Source of the DNA: Neptunomonas sp.
Lineage (GTDB): Bacteria; Pseudomonadota; Gammaproteobacteria; Pseudomonadales; Balneatricaceae
DNA length: 40,957 nucleotides
Assembly (NCBI RefSeq): GCF_016744175.1
Contig: NZ_JADGEV010000001.1
Span: forward strand, 108,916-149,872
Direction of reading: 5' to 3'
Below, piece after piece: positions 1 to 10,323 of this stretch. The notes below the pieces were generated by a model that saw nothing but the letters and a program-made list of their open reading frames with translations, was not told the origin of the DNA and did not search any database. Numbering within the stretch: position 1 is the first letter of the stretch; each line of letters opens with the position of its first letter. A program made the translations under genes and the position numbers.

Positions 1-55
1 TTCGGTTTATAGTAAGCGTATGATTGAGTTAATGTTTTCTGAGGCAAGTGGTTAA
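1..55 (+). CDS. C-terminal tail of an upstream gene, probably smc
   Basis: An open frame enters from the left edge and ends at TAA 53-55, two bases before the zipA start. Only about 17 residues are visible (frame begins at base 2: SVYSKRMIELMFSEASG). In many gammaproteobacteria the gene just before zipA is the chromosome-segregation ATPase smc, whose proteins end in a pattern like SVDVEKALEMA. The visible residues resemble that ending only loosely. Assignment therefore rests mainly on position and is uncertain. Confidence 0.4.
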   Translation, partial: SVYSKRMIELMFSEASG

Positions 56-57
56 AC

Positions 58-1521
58 ATGGATATCGGCTTAAGAGAGTGGCTAATAATTGGGGGACTTC
101 TAGTTATTGGCCTAATTATTTTCGACGGATGGCGTCGGATGAAGGGCCAGCGAAACACTCTAAAAATAGACATAGACAGAGGCTTCGTTGATTCTGTAGA
201 GACAGATGTTGCATCAGGAGCTCACAATCCTGAGCTGCCAAATGGCGGGGCTCGTGCTTTACCAGAAGAGGGACGTGAACAGTCTTACGGTCATGAAGCG
301 AGTGTTGCGTCTCATTCTTCAGAGCGCATCGACCCAGGTTTTGAGCATTTAAATGATTATGTTGAACCTAGCGCTTATGCCACGGGTGGAACTGAAGTTG
401 ATTCTGCTCAAGTAGTCGATAGCAAACAGGAATATTTATCTTCTGATCAGGACTTAGATTTAAGTCCGAAAGAACATCATGAGAACACTCGCTACGAACA
501 AGTGCCAAACGCATCGTCAGAGTATAAGCATCAACAGATATCTCAAACGTCTATTAACACGTCCAACCAGCAGGAAGAACTAGATCCTCTTTTTGATGAA
601 ATACCAGAAATCCTGTCACCTGTTAGAAAACAAGAAGTCGTTAGTAATGCTCATTCGAGTTCTGCCCCGACTGAATATTTAGATCTTGAACAGCCAATAA
701 CGGTCTTGATGCGTCAAGCCTCTGAAAATATAAGCAAATCTGAAACTTCTCAAGCACAGGAGGAGATGTTTTTTTACCCGGATGCACAAGAATCAGTTGA
801 AAATGTGGAAGAGCCTTCTCTAGAAACTGCAAGCGAGCCTCAAGAGAAATACGAAGGTATCAGTTCAGTAGAACAAGTTGTTACTGAAAAAGAACCAATT
901 TCAGATCAATCTTTTCTGCAGCATGAAGTTTCTGATGATACTCCGCAAGGAACTAATGATGTTATTCCAGAGTCTATTTCGATCGAACAAGATGATCTAG
1001 TTGAGCCAGAGCAGGACTCTTTGTTTGAAAATGATCGCTTAGAAAGTGCTAGAAGTGATCGTAAAGCTCGAGAGCAAGCTCCAGAACCTGAAGAAGTGCT
1101 TGTCATAACAGTCGTAGGCAAACAACAGCCTTTAGATGGACAAACCTTACTTCAGGTTGTGTTAGCTTGTGGTATGCGTTTTGGTGACATGAGTTTGTTT
1201 CATCGATTTGAGGAGGGTATTGATAAAGGGGCTGTGCAGTTTAGTATGGCTAATGCTGTTAATCCTGGGACCTTTGATTTAGAAAATATGTCTGAAATGA
1301 CAACGCCAGGTGTAAGCTTCTTTATGTCAATGAGCGAGCCTGAAGATGCAAAAAATGCGTTTGAGTGCATGTTAGCGACTGCCGAAACAGTTTCAACCCA
1401 TTTGGGTGGTGATCTATTAGATGAAAACCGCTCAGTTATGCGGCCACAAACAAAAGCGCATTATCGTGAGCGTATTCGTGAATTCGAAATGCATAAACTC
1501 CATAAGCGTAACCTTTCTTAA
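58..1521 (+). CDS. zipA: Cell division protein ZipA (FtsZ membrane anchor)
   Basis: ZipA tethers FtsZ filaments to the inner membrane at the division site. The 487-residue protein has the ZipA layout: an N-terminal membrane helix (about residues 9-24, WLIIGGLLVIGLIIF) followed by a basic patch, then a long acidic, Gln/Glu/Ser-rich unstructured linker (about 45-340). The C-terminal FtsZ-binding domain begins near residue 345 (VLVITVVGKQQPLDGQTLL) and includes the conserved MRFGDMSLFHR stretch. The linker is longer than in E. coli ZipA (328 residues in total), which is common in marine relatives. The start at 58 directly follows the upstream stop, suggesting co-transcription, and ligA follows as in other gammaproteobacteria. 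The short ORF overlapping its 3' end in another frame is a shadow. Confidence 0.95.
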   Translation: MDIGLREWLIIGGLLVIGLIIFDGWRRMKGQRNTLKIDIDRGFVDSVETDVASGAHNPELPNGGARALPEEGREQSYGHEASVASHSSERIDPGFEHLNDYVEPSAYATGGTEVDSAQVVDSKQEYLSSDQDLDLSPKEHHENTRYEQVPNASSEYKHQQISQTSINTSNQQEELDPLFDEIPEILSPVRKQEVVSNAHSSSAPTEYLDLEQPITVLMRQASENISKSETSQAQEEMFFYPDAQESVENVEEPSLETASEPQEKYEGISSVEQVVTEKEPISDQSFLQHEVSDDTPQGTNDVIPESISIEQDDLVEPEQDSLFENDRLESARSDRKAREQAPEPEEVLVITVVGKQQPLDGQTLLQVVLACGMRFGDMSLFHRFEEGIDKGAVQFSMANAVNPGTFDLENMSEMTTPGVSFFMSMSEPEDAKNAFECMLATAETVSTHLGGDLLDENRSVMRPQTKAHYRERIREFEMHKLHKRNLS

Positions 1522-1650
1522 TATATTCTTAGTTTTTAGTTACTATTCCTTTGATGGTTTTTGTATGGATACAGACAAAGCCTCAAAAGGTATTAGTGCG
1601 CTCGTTTAATTTAATAATATTCCATGTTTGATGATAAAACATTGTTTTAG

Positions 1651-3905
<2,255 letters not shown>

Positions 3906-3974
3906 GTGCTAGGGCATCTTCGAATATTTATAGATAAAATTCATTGCTTTTGTTTCTTGTATTTATTTTATAGT

Positions 3975-4616
3975 TTATGCCCAGCTTTCAATGTGTGAAC
4001 CGCTGATTAATAAGCGTAAAAGATCTGATCGGCAAACTATACCAAGGAGCTGGTTGTTTGCATTAAAAACGGGCATAGCATTGATTTCATATTCGATGAA
4101 ACTAGAGGAAATAACTGAAATGTCAGTTTCAGGTGATGCTGCAATTAACTGTCGAGTATAAAAATTAGCAATACTGACAGGGGATTCCTTCCCGTGTTCG
4201 ATAATATCAATATGCGAGATGATACCAACGGGCTCATTATCTGCATCAGTTACCATTAAGTGGCTAACATGTAACTCTTGCATTCTTGCCCAGGCTGCTT
4301 TGAAGGTGACTTCACGCGCAATTGTGTGAACAGGGTGGCTCATTACTTGAGCTGCTTTTAGTTTGGTTGCTTGTTGCTTCTTTTTTTCGGGGTTAAGTGC
4401 GCTATAAGTGTTTTGCGTTTGTTCTTGAGGTTTTTTGCCACCTTCACTGTTGAGGTACTGAGTAAAATTCTCGCCATCAGCGTGTACTTTTTTCTCAACG
4501 CCAGCGCTGTCGTGAAGTCCTTTAGAGGGGGCGGTGCTTTCAACCCCGTGCGTCGGGAAGATTGACTTTACTGGTGTTTCAATGCGATTGCCGTGGTCAA
4601 TTACAATTAACGACAT
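3975..4616 (-). CDS. CBS-domain pair protein with disordered N-terminus
   Basis: CBS pairs (Bateman modules) usually bind adenine nucleotides and act as energy or ligand sensors. In this 213-residue protein the C-terminal half (about 85-210) holds two CBS motifs: the first begins AAQVMSHPVHTI and ends VGIISHIDII; the second begins TRQLIAASPETD and ends LGIVCRSDLLRLL. No enzyme, transporter or DNA-binding domain is attached. The N-terminus starts with a hydrophobic strand and a basic/proline stretch (MSLIVIDHGNRIETPVKSIF), then a Gln/Lys-rich low-complexity linker (about 25-80). It is a single gene, convergent with yheU and downstream of mnmC in the same direction with a 72-base gap. Ligand and partner are not evident. 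Confidence 0.85.
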   Translation of the reverse strand: MSLIVIDHGNRIETPVKSIFPTHGVESTAPSKGLHDSAGVEKKVHADGENFTQYLNSEGGKKPQEQTQNTYSALNPEKKKQQATKLKAAQVMSHPVHTIAREVTFKAAWARMQELHVSHLMVTDADNEPVGIISHIDIIEHGKESPVSIANFYTRQLIAASPETDISVISSSFIEYEINAMPVFNANNQLLGIVCRSDLLRLLISGSHIESWA

Positions 4617-4688
4617 AAGTATTTCCCAAAGGTTGCGGTTGCCTACTACTATTATTTTAGCTTATTGCATAACTATCGGCTGCAACGG

Positions 4689-6683
4689 CTACTCCTTGAT
4701 AGTTGGTACGTGCTTGTTCTTTCCTTTAATCAATGATTTTATAATAAAACGAGCTGGGTGAAGAGCGTGGCAGATCTCGCGTGGAATAGGCAAAGGCTCA
4801 GAGCATATGCTTGATGCTAGATACTCTGCAATGAGTGGGGCTGTAATTAGCCCTTTTGAGCCATGGCCTACATTTACATAAAGGCCTGGGTGTGATTCTG
4901 CTGGGGCATTTTTAAACGCCCAGTTCTTGTCGTCTTGTAATTTAGAATATTGATCTAGATAAGCTGAATAAACAGGTGCTGGGCCTGCAATGGGCAGGTA
5001 GTCAGGTGTAGAGCAGCGATAGCCAACTTTTCCATCCCATTGAGTAAGGGCTGGAAGGTTCTCTGCAAAAGAGCCTGCCGCATTACGTATCATTGACAGA
5101 TTGCTCTTGTGATCCTCTTCTCTTAACTCTGGGGATTGGTCATGCAAATCAAATGTAGCACCAAATGTATACAGTCCATCTAACGGAGGAGATATGTAAC
5201 CTTCGCCACAAATTACGGTTTTTAAATCATTTTGCATGACGTGTTTTTGTGTGACAGAAACCTGCCCTCTAATTTTTTTTATAGGTAAGTGTTTAAGTTG
5301 CTCGAACTCATTAGCGTGTGCTGCGGATGCAACGATGACAATATCGGCAGTGTGTCGCTGATCGTTATGGTCGATTACTGTCCAGCGACTATCACTCTCT
5401 TGAGCTAATGATGTAATAGACGTGGAAAGTGTTAACTTTATGTTTGAATGTTCAATAATTTTTCTGCAAAAAGCTCTGGGTTGAACCCACCCTGCACGCG
5501 GAAAATATAAAGCTTGGTGTGTTATAGGAGTACTTGCTATCTGAGATGCTTGCTCGGGAGATTTGATGGAAACAACATCACTAGAGTAGTCACCGCTATT
5601 TACGATAGCATTTTGTTTGATTGATTCCTTTTCTGACATGGCGAGTTGAAGTACGCCGCACTGTGATGCTATTTGGTTATCTAGACATTGATAGATGTTA
5701 AGCAGCCGCAGAGTGTATTCTAAACCACATAAATGCAACTCACCTCCACGTGTTGGCTTGGTGGGAAGTTTTGCATAGAGCGCTCCTTGGCGATTGCCTG
5801 ATGCCTCTTGGCAAATATCATTACATCGATCTATTAATTGAACGTTAATTCCTCGACGAGCAAGCGCTTCTGCAGTCGTGCATCCGGCCAGCCCTGCGCC
5901 GATAATTATGGCGGTGCTTGGCTTCTTGGTATCAGGGAGAGTAAACCATGGATACTTTTCTGATGGTATAGCGGTTTTACGTTGTAGAAAAGTCCCTGAC
6001 AGCATCTCTCGTTTTTTTCCATACCCCGGCTTTTTATTCATAGTGAAGCCCTCATTGCTGAGCCCTTTTCTCACAAAACTAGCGGCAGCATACGTCGCTA
6101 ATGTACCGTTTTCTTTGGTTAGTCTAGAAACTTGAGAGAATAATTCGGGGCTCCACATGGCAGGATTTTTAGCAGGAGAGAAACCATCGAGATACCAGGC
6201 ATCAATGGCTGAATCAACTTGTCGTAAGCTTGTAAGAGCATCTCCTATGCATAGGGTTAAGTAAAAACGGCCTCCATCAAAAATGAAGCGATGCATACCC
6301 TGAACATAAGGTGGGTACTGCGCTAGTAGTTGTTTTGAATAATGATGAAATTTAGGATGGTCTGATAGAGCTTTTTTTAAATCAAAGTAGGTGAGTGGAT
6401 AGAGTTCTGTTGATAGAAAGTGCACGCCATAAAGTGGATAAGTAGACAATTGGCTGAAAGCATCTAAGGTGCAGAGTAAGTTTGAACCAGTACCGAATCC
6501 AGTTTCTGCAATGGTTAAGCTAGAAGCAAGCTCGTTTGTGTAACGCTCTATTAGTTTATTACCTTCGATAAACACATAGCGGCTTTCCGCAAGACCATCT
6601 GCCAGGCTGCAATAAAAATCACCAAAAGACTTAGAAAGGGGGGCTCCTTCAGACCAGATAAGCTCAGCATGGCACTGCTTCAT
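4689..6683 (-). CDS. mnmC: Bifunctional tRNA mnm5s2U biosynthesis protein MnmC
   Basis: MnmC carries out the last two steps of making 5-methylaminomethyl-2-thiouridine at the wobble base of some tRNAs: an FAD-dependent removal of the carboxymethyl group and a SAM-dependent methylation. Both domains are present in this 664-residue protein. The N-terminal methyltransferase half (about 1-240) has the glycine loop ETGFGTGSNLL and the motif DAWYLDGFSPAKNP. The C-terminal oxidoreductase half has the FAD-binding AIIIGAGLAGCTTAEALARR (about residue 260) and, near the C-terminus, GHGSKGLITAPL. Length equals the E. coli enzyme. The gene is transcribed away from the tviB promoter region. Confidence 0.96.
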   Translation of the reverse strand: MKQCHAELIWSEGAPLSKSFGDFYCSLADGLAESRYVFIEGNKLIERYTNELASSLTIAETGFGTGSNLLCTLDAFSQLSTYPLYGVHFLSTELYPLTYFDLKKALSDHPKFHHYSKQLLAQYPPYVQGMHRFIFDGGRFYLTLCIGDALTSLRQVDSAIDAWYLDGFSPAKNPAMWSPELFSQVSRLTKENGTLATYAAASFVRKGLSNEGFTMNKKPGYGKKREMLSGTFLQRKTAIPSEKYPWFTLPDTKKPSTAIIIGAGLAGCTTAEALARRGINVQLIDRCNDICQEASGNRQGALYAKLPTKPTRGGELHLCGLEYTLRLLNIYQCLDNQIASQCGVLQLAMSEKESIKQNAIVNSGDYSSDVVSIKSPEQASQIASTPITHQALYFPRAGWVQPRAFCRKIIEHSNIKLTLSTSITSLAQESDSRWTVIDHNDQRHTADIVIVASAAHANEFEQLKHLPIKKIRGQVSVTQKHVMQNDLKTVICGEGYISPPLDGLYTFGATFDLHDQSPELREEDHKSNLSMIRNAAGSFAENLPALTQWDGKVGYRCSTPDYLPIAGPAPVYSAYLDQYSKLQDDKNWAFKNAPAESHPGLYVNVGHGSKGLITAPLIAEYLASSICSEPLPIPREICHALHPARFIIKSLIKGKNKHVPTIKE

Positions 6684-7023
6684 GAAAATTTACTCATAAA
6701 TGTAAACATATATTGTAAGGCAAGATGTAATGAGGATCGAATATATGGGAACATGGTTTGAATATAATTCGATAGTAATTGAAGAGCGTAGGGTGTCGTA
6801 GTACCGCTACAACTGCTGTGCTAAAATTACCAGTTATCTGATTAATGCCAAAGAAATATTTTATGTGGTTTTGCGAAGGTCATCCGATTGGATGGCTGGT
6901 TTATATTTTAAGTGCTTTACCTCAGGATAAGAGATGTTTTAACTCTCTGAATGTACCTGAATAACACTAATCGTAATTAATGATATTTTGCTCTGTTTTC
7001 GAGCTTTTTTGAAAGGCGTCTCA
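6684..7023. promoter_or_regulatory. Divergent intergenic region upstream of mnmC and tviB
   Basis: These 340 bases contain no convincing gene and must carry the promoters for mnmC (leftward) and the polysaccharide cluster (rightward). Two structures can be seen: an inverted repeat ATCGAAT (6736-6742) / ATTCGAT (6767-6773), and a small hairpin CATCC-GATT-GGATG (6881-6894). An earlier in-frame ATG at 6988 would extend tviB, but a good Shine-Dalgarno sequence GAAAGG (7011-7016) sits before the ATG at 7024. No promoter can be called with confidence. Confidence 0.4.
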
Positions 7024-8304
7024 ATGAACTTTACTACTCATGATACTCGTATAGCAATTCTTGGTTTAGGCTATGTAGGGCTTCCGTTGGCTGCCGAATT
7101 TGGCAAGCATGTGGCGACGTTGGGTTTTGATATTAATAAAGCTCGATTAGAAGAGTTGCAGGGCGGGTTTGATAGCACTTTGGAAGTCAGTAATGAAGAG
7201 CTAGCGCAAGCATCATTGTTAACATATAGCGCTGAAATTGATGCGTTAAAAAGCTGTAATGTTTTTATTGTGACGGTGCCAACTCCCATTAACGAGCATA
7301 AGCAGCCCGACCTTACACCTCTGCTAAAAGCGAGTGCGGTTATTGGTAAGGCGCTAAAGCAAGGGGATGTTGTCATTTATGAATCTACTGTATACCCGGG
7401 AGCTACAGAAGAAGAGTGCGTTCCTGTTCTAGAGCGCGAATCTGGTCTTGTTTTTAATAAGGACTTCTATTGTGGATATAGTCCTGAGCGAATTAACCCA
7501 GGTGATAAAGAGCATCGTGTTACCAGTATTTTGAAGGTTACTTCGGGCTCAACTCCGGAAGTGGCTGATTTTGTAGATAATCTATACCGCTCAATTATTA
7601 CCGCAGGGACTTACAAAGCAAGTTCTATTAAGGTTGCTGAAGCGGCGAAGGTTATTGAGAACACGCAACGTGATGTCAATATTGGTTTAATAAATGAGTT
7701 AGCCGTCATTTTTAATAAACTAGACATTGACACTGAAGAAGTACTGAAAGCAGCTGGAACTAAATGGAACTTCTTGCCTTTTCGGCCGGGTTTGGTGGGT
7801 GGTCATTGCATCGGTGTTGATCCTTACTACCTGACTCATAAGGCGCAATCTGTCGGTTATCACCCGGAAATCATTCTGGCTGGTAGGCGTTTAAATGATG
7901 GTATGGGAGCTTATGTAGTCAGCCAATTAGTTAAATCAATGTTGAAGAAAAGAATTCAGGTTGATGGTGCTCGTGTGCTGGTGTTAGGCCTTACTTTTAA
8001 AGAAGATTGCCCAGATCTGAGAAATACAAAAGTAGTTGATATTGTGGGCGAGCTTTCAGATTACGGTATTAGTGTTGATTGCTACGACCCATGGATCAGT
8101 GCTGCAGATGCAGAGCATGAATATAACATTACACCCGTATCAGCACCTGATCAGGGTGTTTATGATGCAGTCATTGTCGCGGTAGCTCATAAACAGTTTA
8201 AAGAGATGGGCGCTGAAGGTATTCGTGCATTTGGTAAGCCTGAGCATGTGCTTTATGATCTTAAATATATCCTACCAGCTGATGCTGCTGACCTTCGCCT
8301 TTAA
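7024..8304 (+). CDS. tviB: UDP-N-acetyl-D-hexosamine 6-dehydrogenase (TviB/WbpO type)
   Basis: TviB/WbpO enzymes oxidise C6 of UDP-N-acetylhexosamine to the uronic acid, using two NAD+, to supply acidic sugars for capsule or O-antigen. The sequence shows the Rossmann motif [12 protein letters not shown] near the N-terminus, the EST..PG substrate loop ([15 protein letters not shown]), the central helix with [15 protein letters not shown], and the catalytic Cys262 in [12 protein letters not shown]. The C-terminal domain starts with [19 protein letters not shown]. With the start at 7024 it has 426 residues, normal for the family; GAAAGG 8 bases upstream supports this start over the in-frame ATG at 6988. 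The adjacent C4 epimerase points to the TviB-TviC route to UDP-GalNAcA. Confidence 0.93.
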   Translation: MNFTTHDTRIAILGLGYVGLPLAAEFGKHVATLGFDINKARLEELQGGFDSTLEVSNEELAQASLLTYSAEIDALKSCNVFIVTVPTPINEHKQPDLTPLLKASAVIGKALKQGDVVIYESTVYPGATEEECVPVLERESGLVFNKDFYCGYSPERINPGDKEHRVTSILKVTSGSTPEVADFVDNLYRSIITAGTYKASSIKVAEAAKVIENTQRDVNIGLINELAVIFNKLDIDTEEVLKAAGTKWNFLPFRPGLVGGHCIGVDPYYLTHKAQSVGYHPEIILAGRRLNDGMGAYVVSQLVKSMLKKRIQVDGARVLVLGLTFKEDCPDLRNTKVVDIVGELSDYGISVDCYDPWISAADAEHEYNITPVSAPDQGVYDAVIVAVAHKQFKEMGAEGIRAFGKPEHVLYDLKYILPADAADLRL

Positions 8305-8313
8305 GGAAGAAAT

Positions 8314-9342
8314 ATGACTCGTTACGAACAAGTTAAAACAGAATTGTTGGCAAGCCCTAAAACGTGGTTAGTGACTGGCGTCGCTGGTTTTATTGGGTCA
8401 AATTTACTTGAAACTTTGCTCAAGTTGAATCAGAAAGTCGTAGGGTTGGATAACTTTGCTACAGGGCATCAGCGAAACTTAGACGAGGTACAGTCTTTAG
8501 TGTCTGCCAGCCAGTGGGAAGGGTTTAACTTTATAGAAGGGGACATTCGACAGATTAAAGATTGTCAGACAGCTTGTGTTGGTGTTGATTATGTTTTACA
8601 TCAAGCTGCGCTTGGCTCGGTTCCGCGATCTATTAATGATCCGATAACGACCAATGAGACGAATATCAGTGGCTTTCTAAATATGTTGGTTGCTGCACGT
8701 GATGAAAAAGTAAAAAGTTTTACTTATGCCGCAAGCAGTTCGACGTATGGTGATCACCCTGCGTTGCCTAAAGTTGAAGAAAATATTGGCAACCCACTTT
8801 CGCCATATGCGGTTACTAAATATGTAAATGAGCTTTATGCTGACGTTTTTGGACGTACGTACGGTTTTAGCGCCATTGGCTTACGCTATTTTAATGTTTT
8901 CGGGGCTAGGCAGGATCCAGAAGGTGCTTATGCTGCAGTCATACCAAAGTGGACCGCAGCCATGATTTCTGGCGAAGAGGTTTTTATAAACGGTGATGGC
9001 GAAACGAGTAGAGATTTCTGCTATATCGATAATACTGTGCAGATGAATATTTTAGCTGCTACAGCGGAGCAGGCCAGTGAGATTGGGGTGCTTAATGTGG
9101 CAGTAGGAGATAGAACCACATTAAATGAATTATTTCATATGATTCAGGGGGCTCTGCAAACAGAAGGATTTACCATTAGGCAAAAAGAGCCGGTATATCG
9201 TAGTTTTCGAGCGGGTGATGTAAGGCACTCGCAAGCTTCAATAAGCAAAGCAGAATCAGCATTAGGGTATAGTCCAACATTTAAAATAAATGAGGGCATC
9301 TCGACTGCAATGAGTTGGTATATTAAAGATTCAAGGAAGTAA
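8314..9342 (+). CDS. tviC: UDP-N-acetylhexosamine / uronate C4-epimerase (TviC/WbpP type)
   Basis: This short-chain dehydrogenase family epimerase interconverts UDP-GlcNAc(A) and UDP-GalNAc(A), paired with TviB for acidic polysaccharide precursors. All 342 residues follow recalled WbpP closely: [13 protein letters not shown] for NAD binding, [27 protein letters not shown], the catalytic [11 protein letters not shown] and [11 protein letters not shown] (Tyr-x3-Lys), and the C-terminal [11 protein letters not shown] motif. The ATG at 8314 has an AAGGAAG ribosome site and lies 9 bases after tviB, so the two form an operon. Its stop TAA overlaps the ATG of a small ORF (TAATG at 9340-9344), described separately. 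Confidence 0.95.
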   Translation: MTRYEQVKTELLASPKTWLVTGVAGFIGSNLLETLLKLNQKVVGLDNFATGHQRNLDEVQSLVSASQWEGFNFIEGDIRQIKDCQTACVGVDYVLHQAALGSVPRSINDPITTNETNISGFLNMLVAARDEKVKSFTYAASSSTYGDHPALPKVEENIGNPLSPYAVTKYVNELYADVFGRTYGFSAIGLRYFNVFGARQDPEGAYAAVIPKWTAAMISGEEVFINGDGETSRDFCYIDNTVQMNILAATAEQASEIGVLNVAVGDRTTLNELFHMIQGALQTEGFTIRQKEPVYRSFRAGDVRHSQASISKAESALGYSPTFKINEGISTAMSWYIKDSRK

Positions 9343-9365
9343 TGTCAGGAGATGTTATTTCTTGT

Positions 9366-9402
9366 TATGCGCTAGGTATTAGTCGATGGGAACTAGCGCA
9401 TA
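9366..9402. repeat. Perfect 10-bp inverted repeat after tviC
   Basis: TATGCGCTAG (9366-9375) is the exact reverse complement of CTAGCGCATA (9393-9402), with a 17-base loop. In RNA the stem could gain G-U pairs at its base. No run of U follows (GTGTTGGGTTT), so it is not a standard intrinsic terminator. It may be a transcript-stabilising 3' structure for tviB-tviC, a pause site, or a protein-binding dyad. Confidence 0.7.
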
Positions 9403-9440
9403 GTGTTGGGTTTACAGAGAGTGGTGTACTTCCCGAGCAA

Positions 9441-9449
9441 GGGGGGGGG
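9441..9449 (+). repeat. Homopolymeric G9 tract
   Basis: Nine consecutive guanines lie between tviC and the sugar transferase gene. This is the longest G run noticed in the window. G tracts of this length are slippage-prone and are typical switches for phase-variable surface-structure genes in other bacteria. Here the run is inside the small ORF at 9342. Confidence 0.9.
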
Positions 9450-9555
9450 CTGTCGGTGCAGTTGATGCTTATTTATATCTAGCTTGCTTTCCTTGCTATA
9501 CCACGAGTAAGAGCAACAATTTTGCAGTTTGTAGTAGGGCATTAAAATTGTTTTT

Positions 9556-9642
9556 AAGGTAGCCGACTACCCTGTAAGTGATTGATCTCGCGTATAAGAA
9601 TCTATTATGAAAGGTAGCTACCTTTCGTGAGGTAAGTGATTG
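9556..9642 (+). repeat. Duplicated hairpin plus GTAAGTGATTG motif before the sugar transferase
   Basis: Two copies of a compound element lie in tandem. Copy 1: a GGTAG-CCGA-CTACC hairpin (9558-9571) followed by GTAAGTGATTG (9574-9584). Copy 2: a perfect 18-base palindrome GAAAGGTAGCTACCTTTC (9609-9626) followed by GTAAGTGATTG (9632-9642). Both hairpins contain GGTAGC, the core of the RfaH-recruiting ops element, though the GGC that precedes it in the E. coli element is absent. The candidate GTG start at 9636 lies inside copy 2, which argues for a later start of the next gene. Confidence 0.6.
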
Positions 9643-9665
9643 TTTTTATGGGATGGCATAATAAT

Positions 9666-10226
9666 ATGTTACGTATAATAGATATTTTTTTTGCGTTGCT
9701 GGGTCTTTTGGCAGGTTCGCCATTATTACTGATCATATATGTAATGGGTTATTTCGATACAGGTTCACCTTTATTTTTTCAAGAGCGCGTTGGTATTAAT
9801 AAAACAGCTTTTACATTAGTAAAATTCCGTACGATGAAAATTGAAACGGTATCAGTTGCGAGCCACTTGGCATCCTCTTCTTCTATTACGAACTTGGGTG
9901 TATTTTTACGAAAAACCAAGTTAGATGAGTTGCCTCAGTTGTGGAATGTTGTAAAAGGTGACATGAGCCTTGTTGGGCCGCGACCAAATTTGTTTAATCA
10001 AAAAGAATTAATTGAAGCACGTGAGGAAGTGGGTGTTTATGATGTTAGGCCTGGTATTACTGGCTTGGCACAAATTAATGAGATAGACATGTCGACACCT
10101 CAGTTGCTTGCAAAAACTGATGCGCAAATGATCCTAAGTATGTCATTGATGAACTATTTCACGTACATTTTTAAAACGATTACAGGCAAGGGCGCAGGTG
10201 ATCGAGTCGAGTCGGCGAAAAAATAA
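9666..10226 (+). CDS. Monotopic initiating sugar-1-phosphate transferase (PglC/WcaJ family)
   Basis: Such enzymes start surface glycan assembly by moving a sugar-1-phosphate from UDP-sugar to undecaprenyl phosphate on the inner membrane. With this start the protein has 186 residues: an N-terminal membrane hairpin (MLRIIDIFFALLGLLAGSPL), the PLFFQERVGIN stretch, KFRTMK, the catalytic Asp-Glu pair in KTKLDELPQLWNV, and the GDMSLVGPRP motif. It is the short PglC-like form without the multi-helix N-terminal domain of WcaJ. In-frame earlier starts exist (GTG 9636, ATG 9648), but GTG 9636 sits inside a repeat and family members normally begin at this hydrophobic hairpin. GGGA (9650-9653) is a weak ribosome site. 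The sugar transferred is unknown. Confidence 0.9.
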   Translation: MLRIIDIFFALLGLLAGSPLLLIIYVMGYFDTGSPLFFQERVGINKTAFTLVKFRTMKIETVSVASHLASSSSITNLGVFLRKTKLDELPQLWNVVKGDMSLVGPRPNLFNQKELIEAREEVGVYDVRPGITGLAQINEIDMSTPQLLAKTDAQMILSMSLMNYFTYIFKTITGKGAGDRVESAKK

Positions 10227-10323
10227 TATACAATAGCTCTCCATGCTTTATTTATAGTGTTTGATAGGGATAGGCAGTTTTTCTATTATCGCTATATCAC
10301 CCTGTTAATTTTTGGGAAATTAG

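Larger units (their letters stand above)
9342..9482 (+). other. Possible small ORF coupled to tviC, with an in-frame G9 tract
   Basis: A 46-codon ORF starts at the ATG inside the tviC stop (TAATG) and ends at TAG 9480-9482. Nine guanines (9441-9449) encode three glycines (residues 34-36). One extra G would shift the frame so that it runs on for 37 more codons to TAG 9560-9562, giving 73 residues; one fewer G gives a stop five codons on. The 46-residue product has no recognised domain, signal peptide or membrane helix. It also contains a perfect 10-bp inverted repeat. It could be a phase-variable small protein, the remnant of a deleted glycosyltransferase-region gene, or chance. Coding status is weak. 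Confidence 0.2.

Noticed and set aside
1421-1609. Short ORF overlapping the 3' end of zipA
   Set aside because: It starts inside zipA in another frame and has no ribosome site or domain; the remaining gap before ligA shows no gene.
6988-7023. Upstream start for tviB at 6988
   Set aside because: The extra 12 residues have no counterpart in the family and the ribosome site GAAAGG at 7011 fits the ATG at 7024.
7071-7376. Antisense ORFs over tviB, rpoD, dnaG, rpsU-yqeY and others (e.g. 7071-7376, 16334-16642, 17423-17734)
   Set aside because: They lie fully opposite strongly conserved coding genes, lack family resemblance and have biased Ser/Arg/Pro compositions typical of shadow frames.
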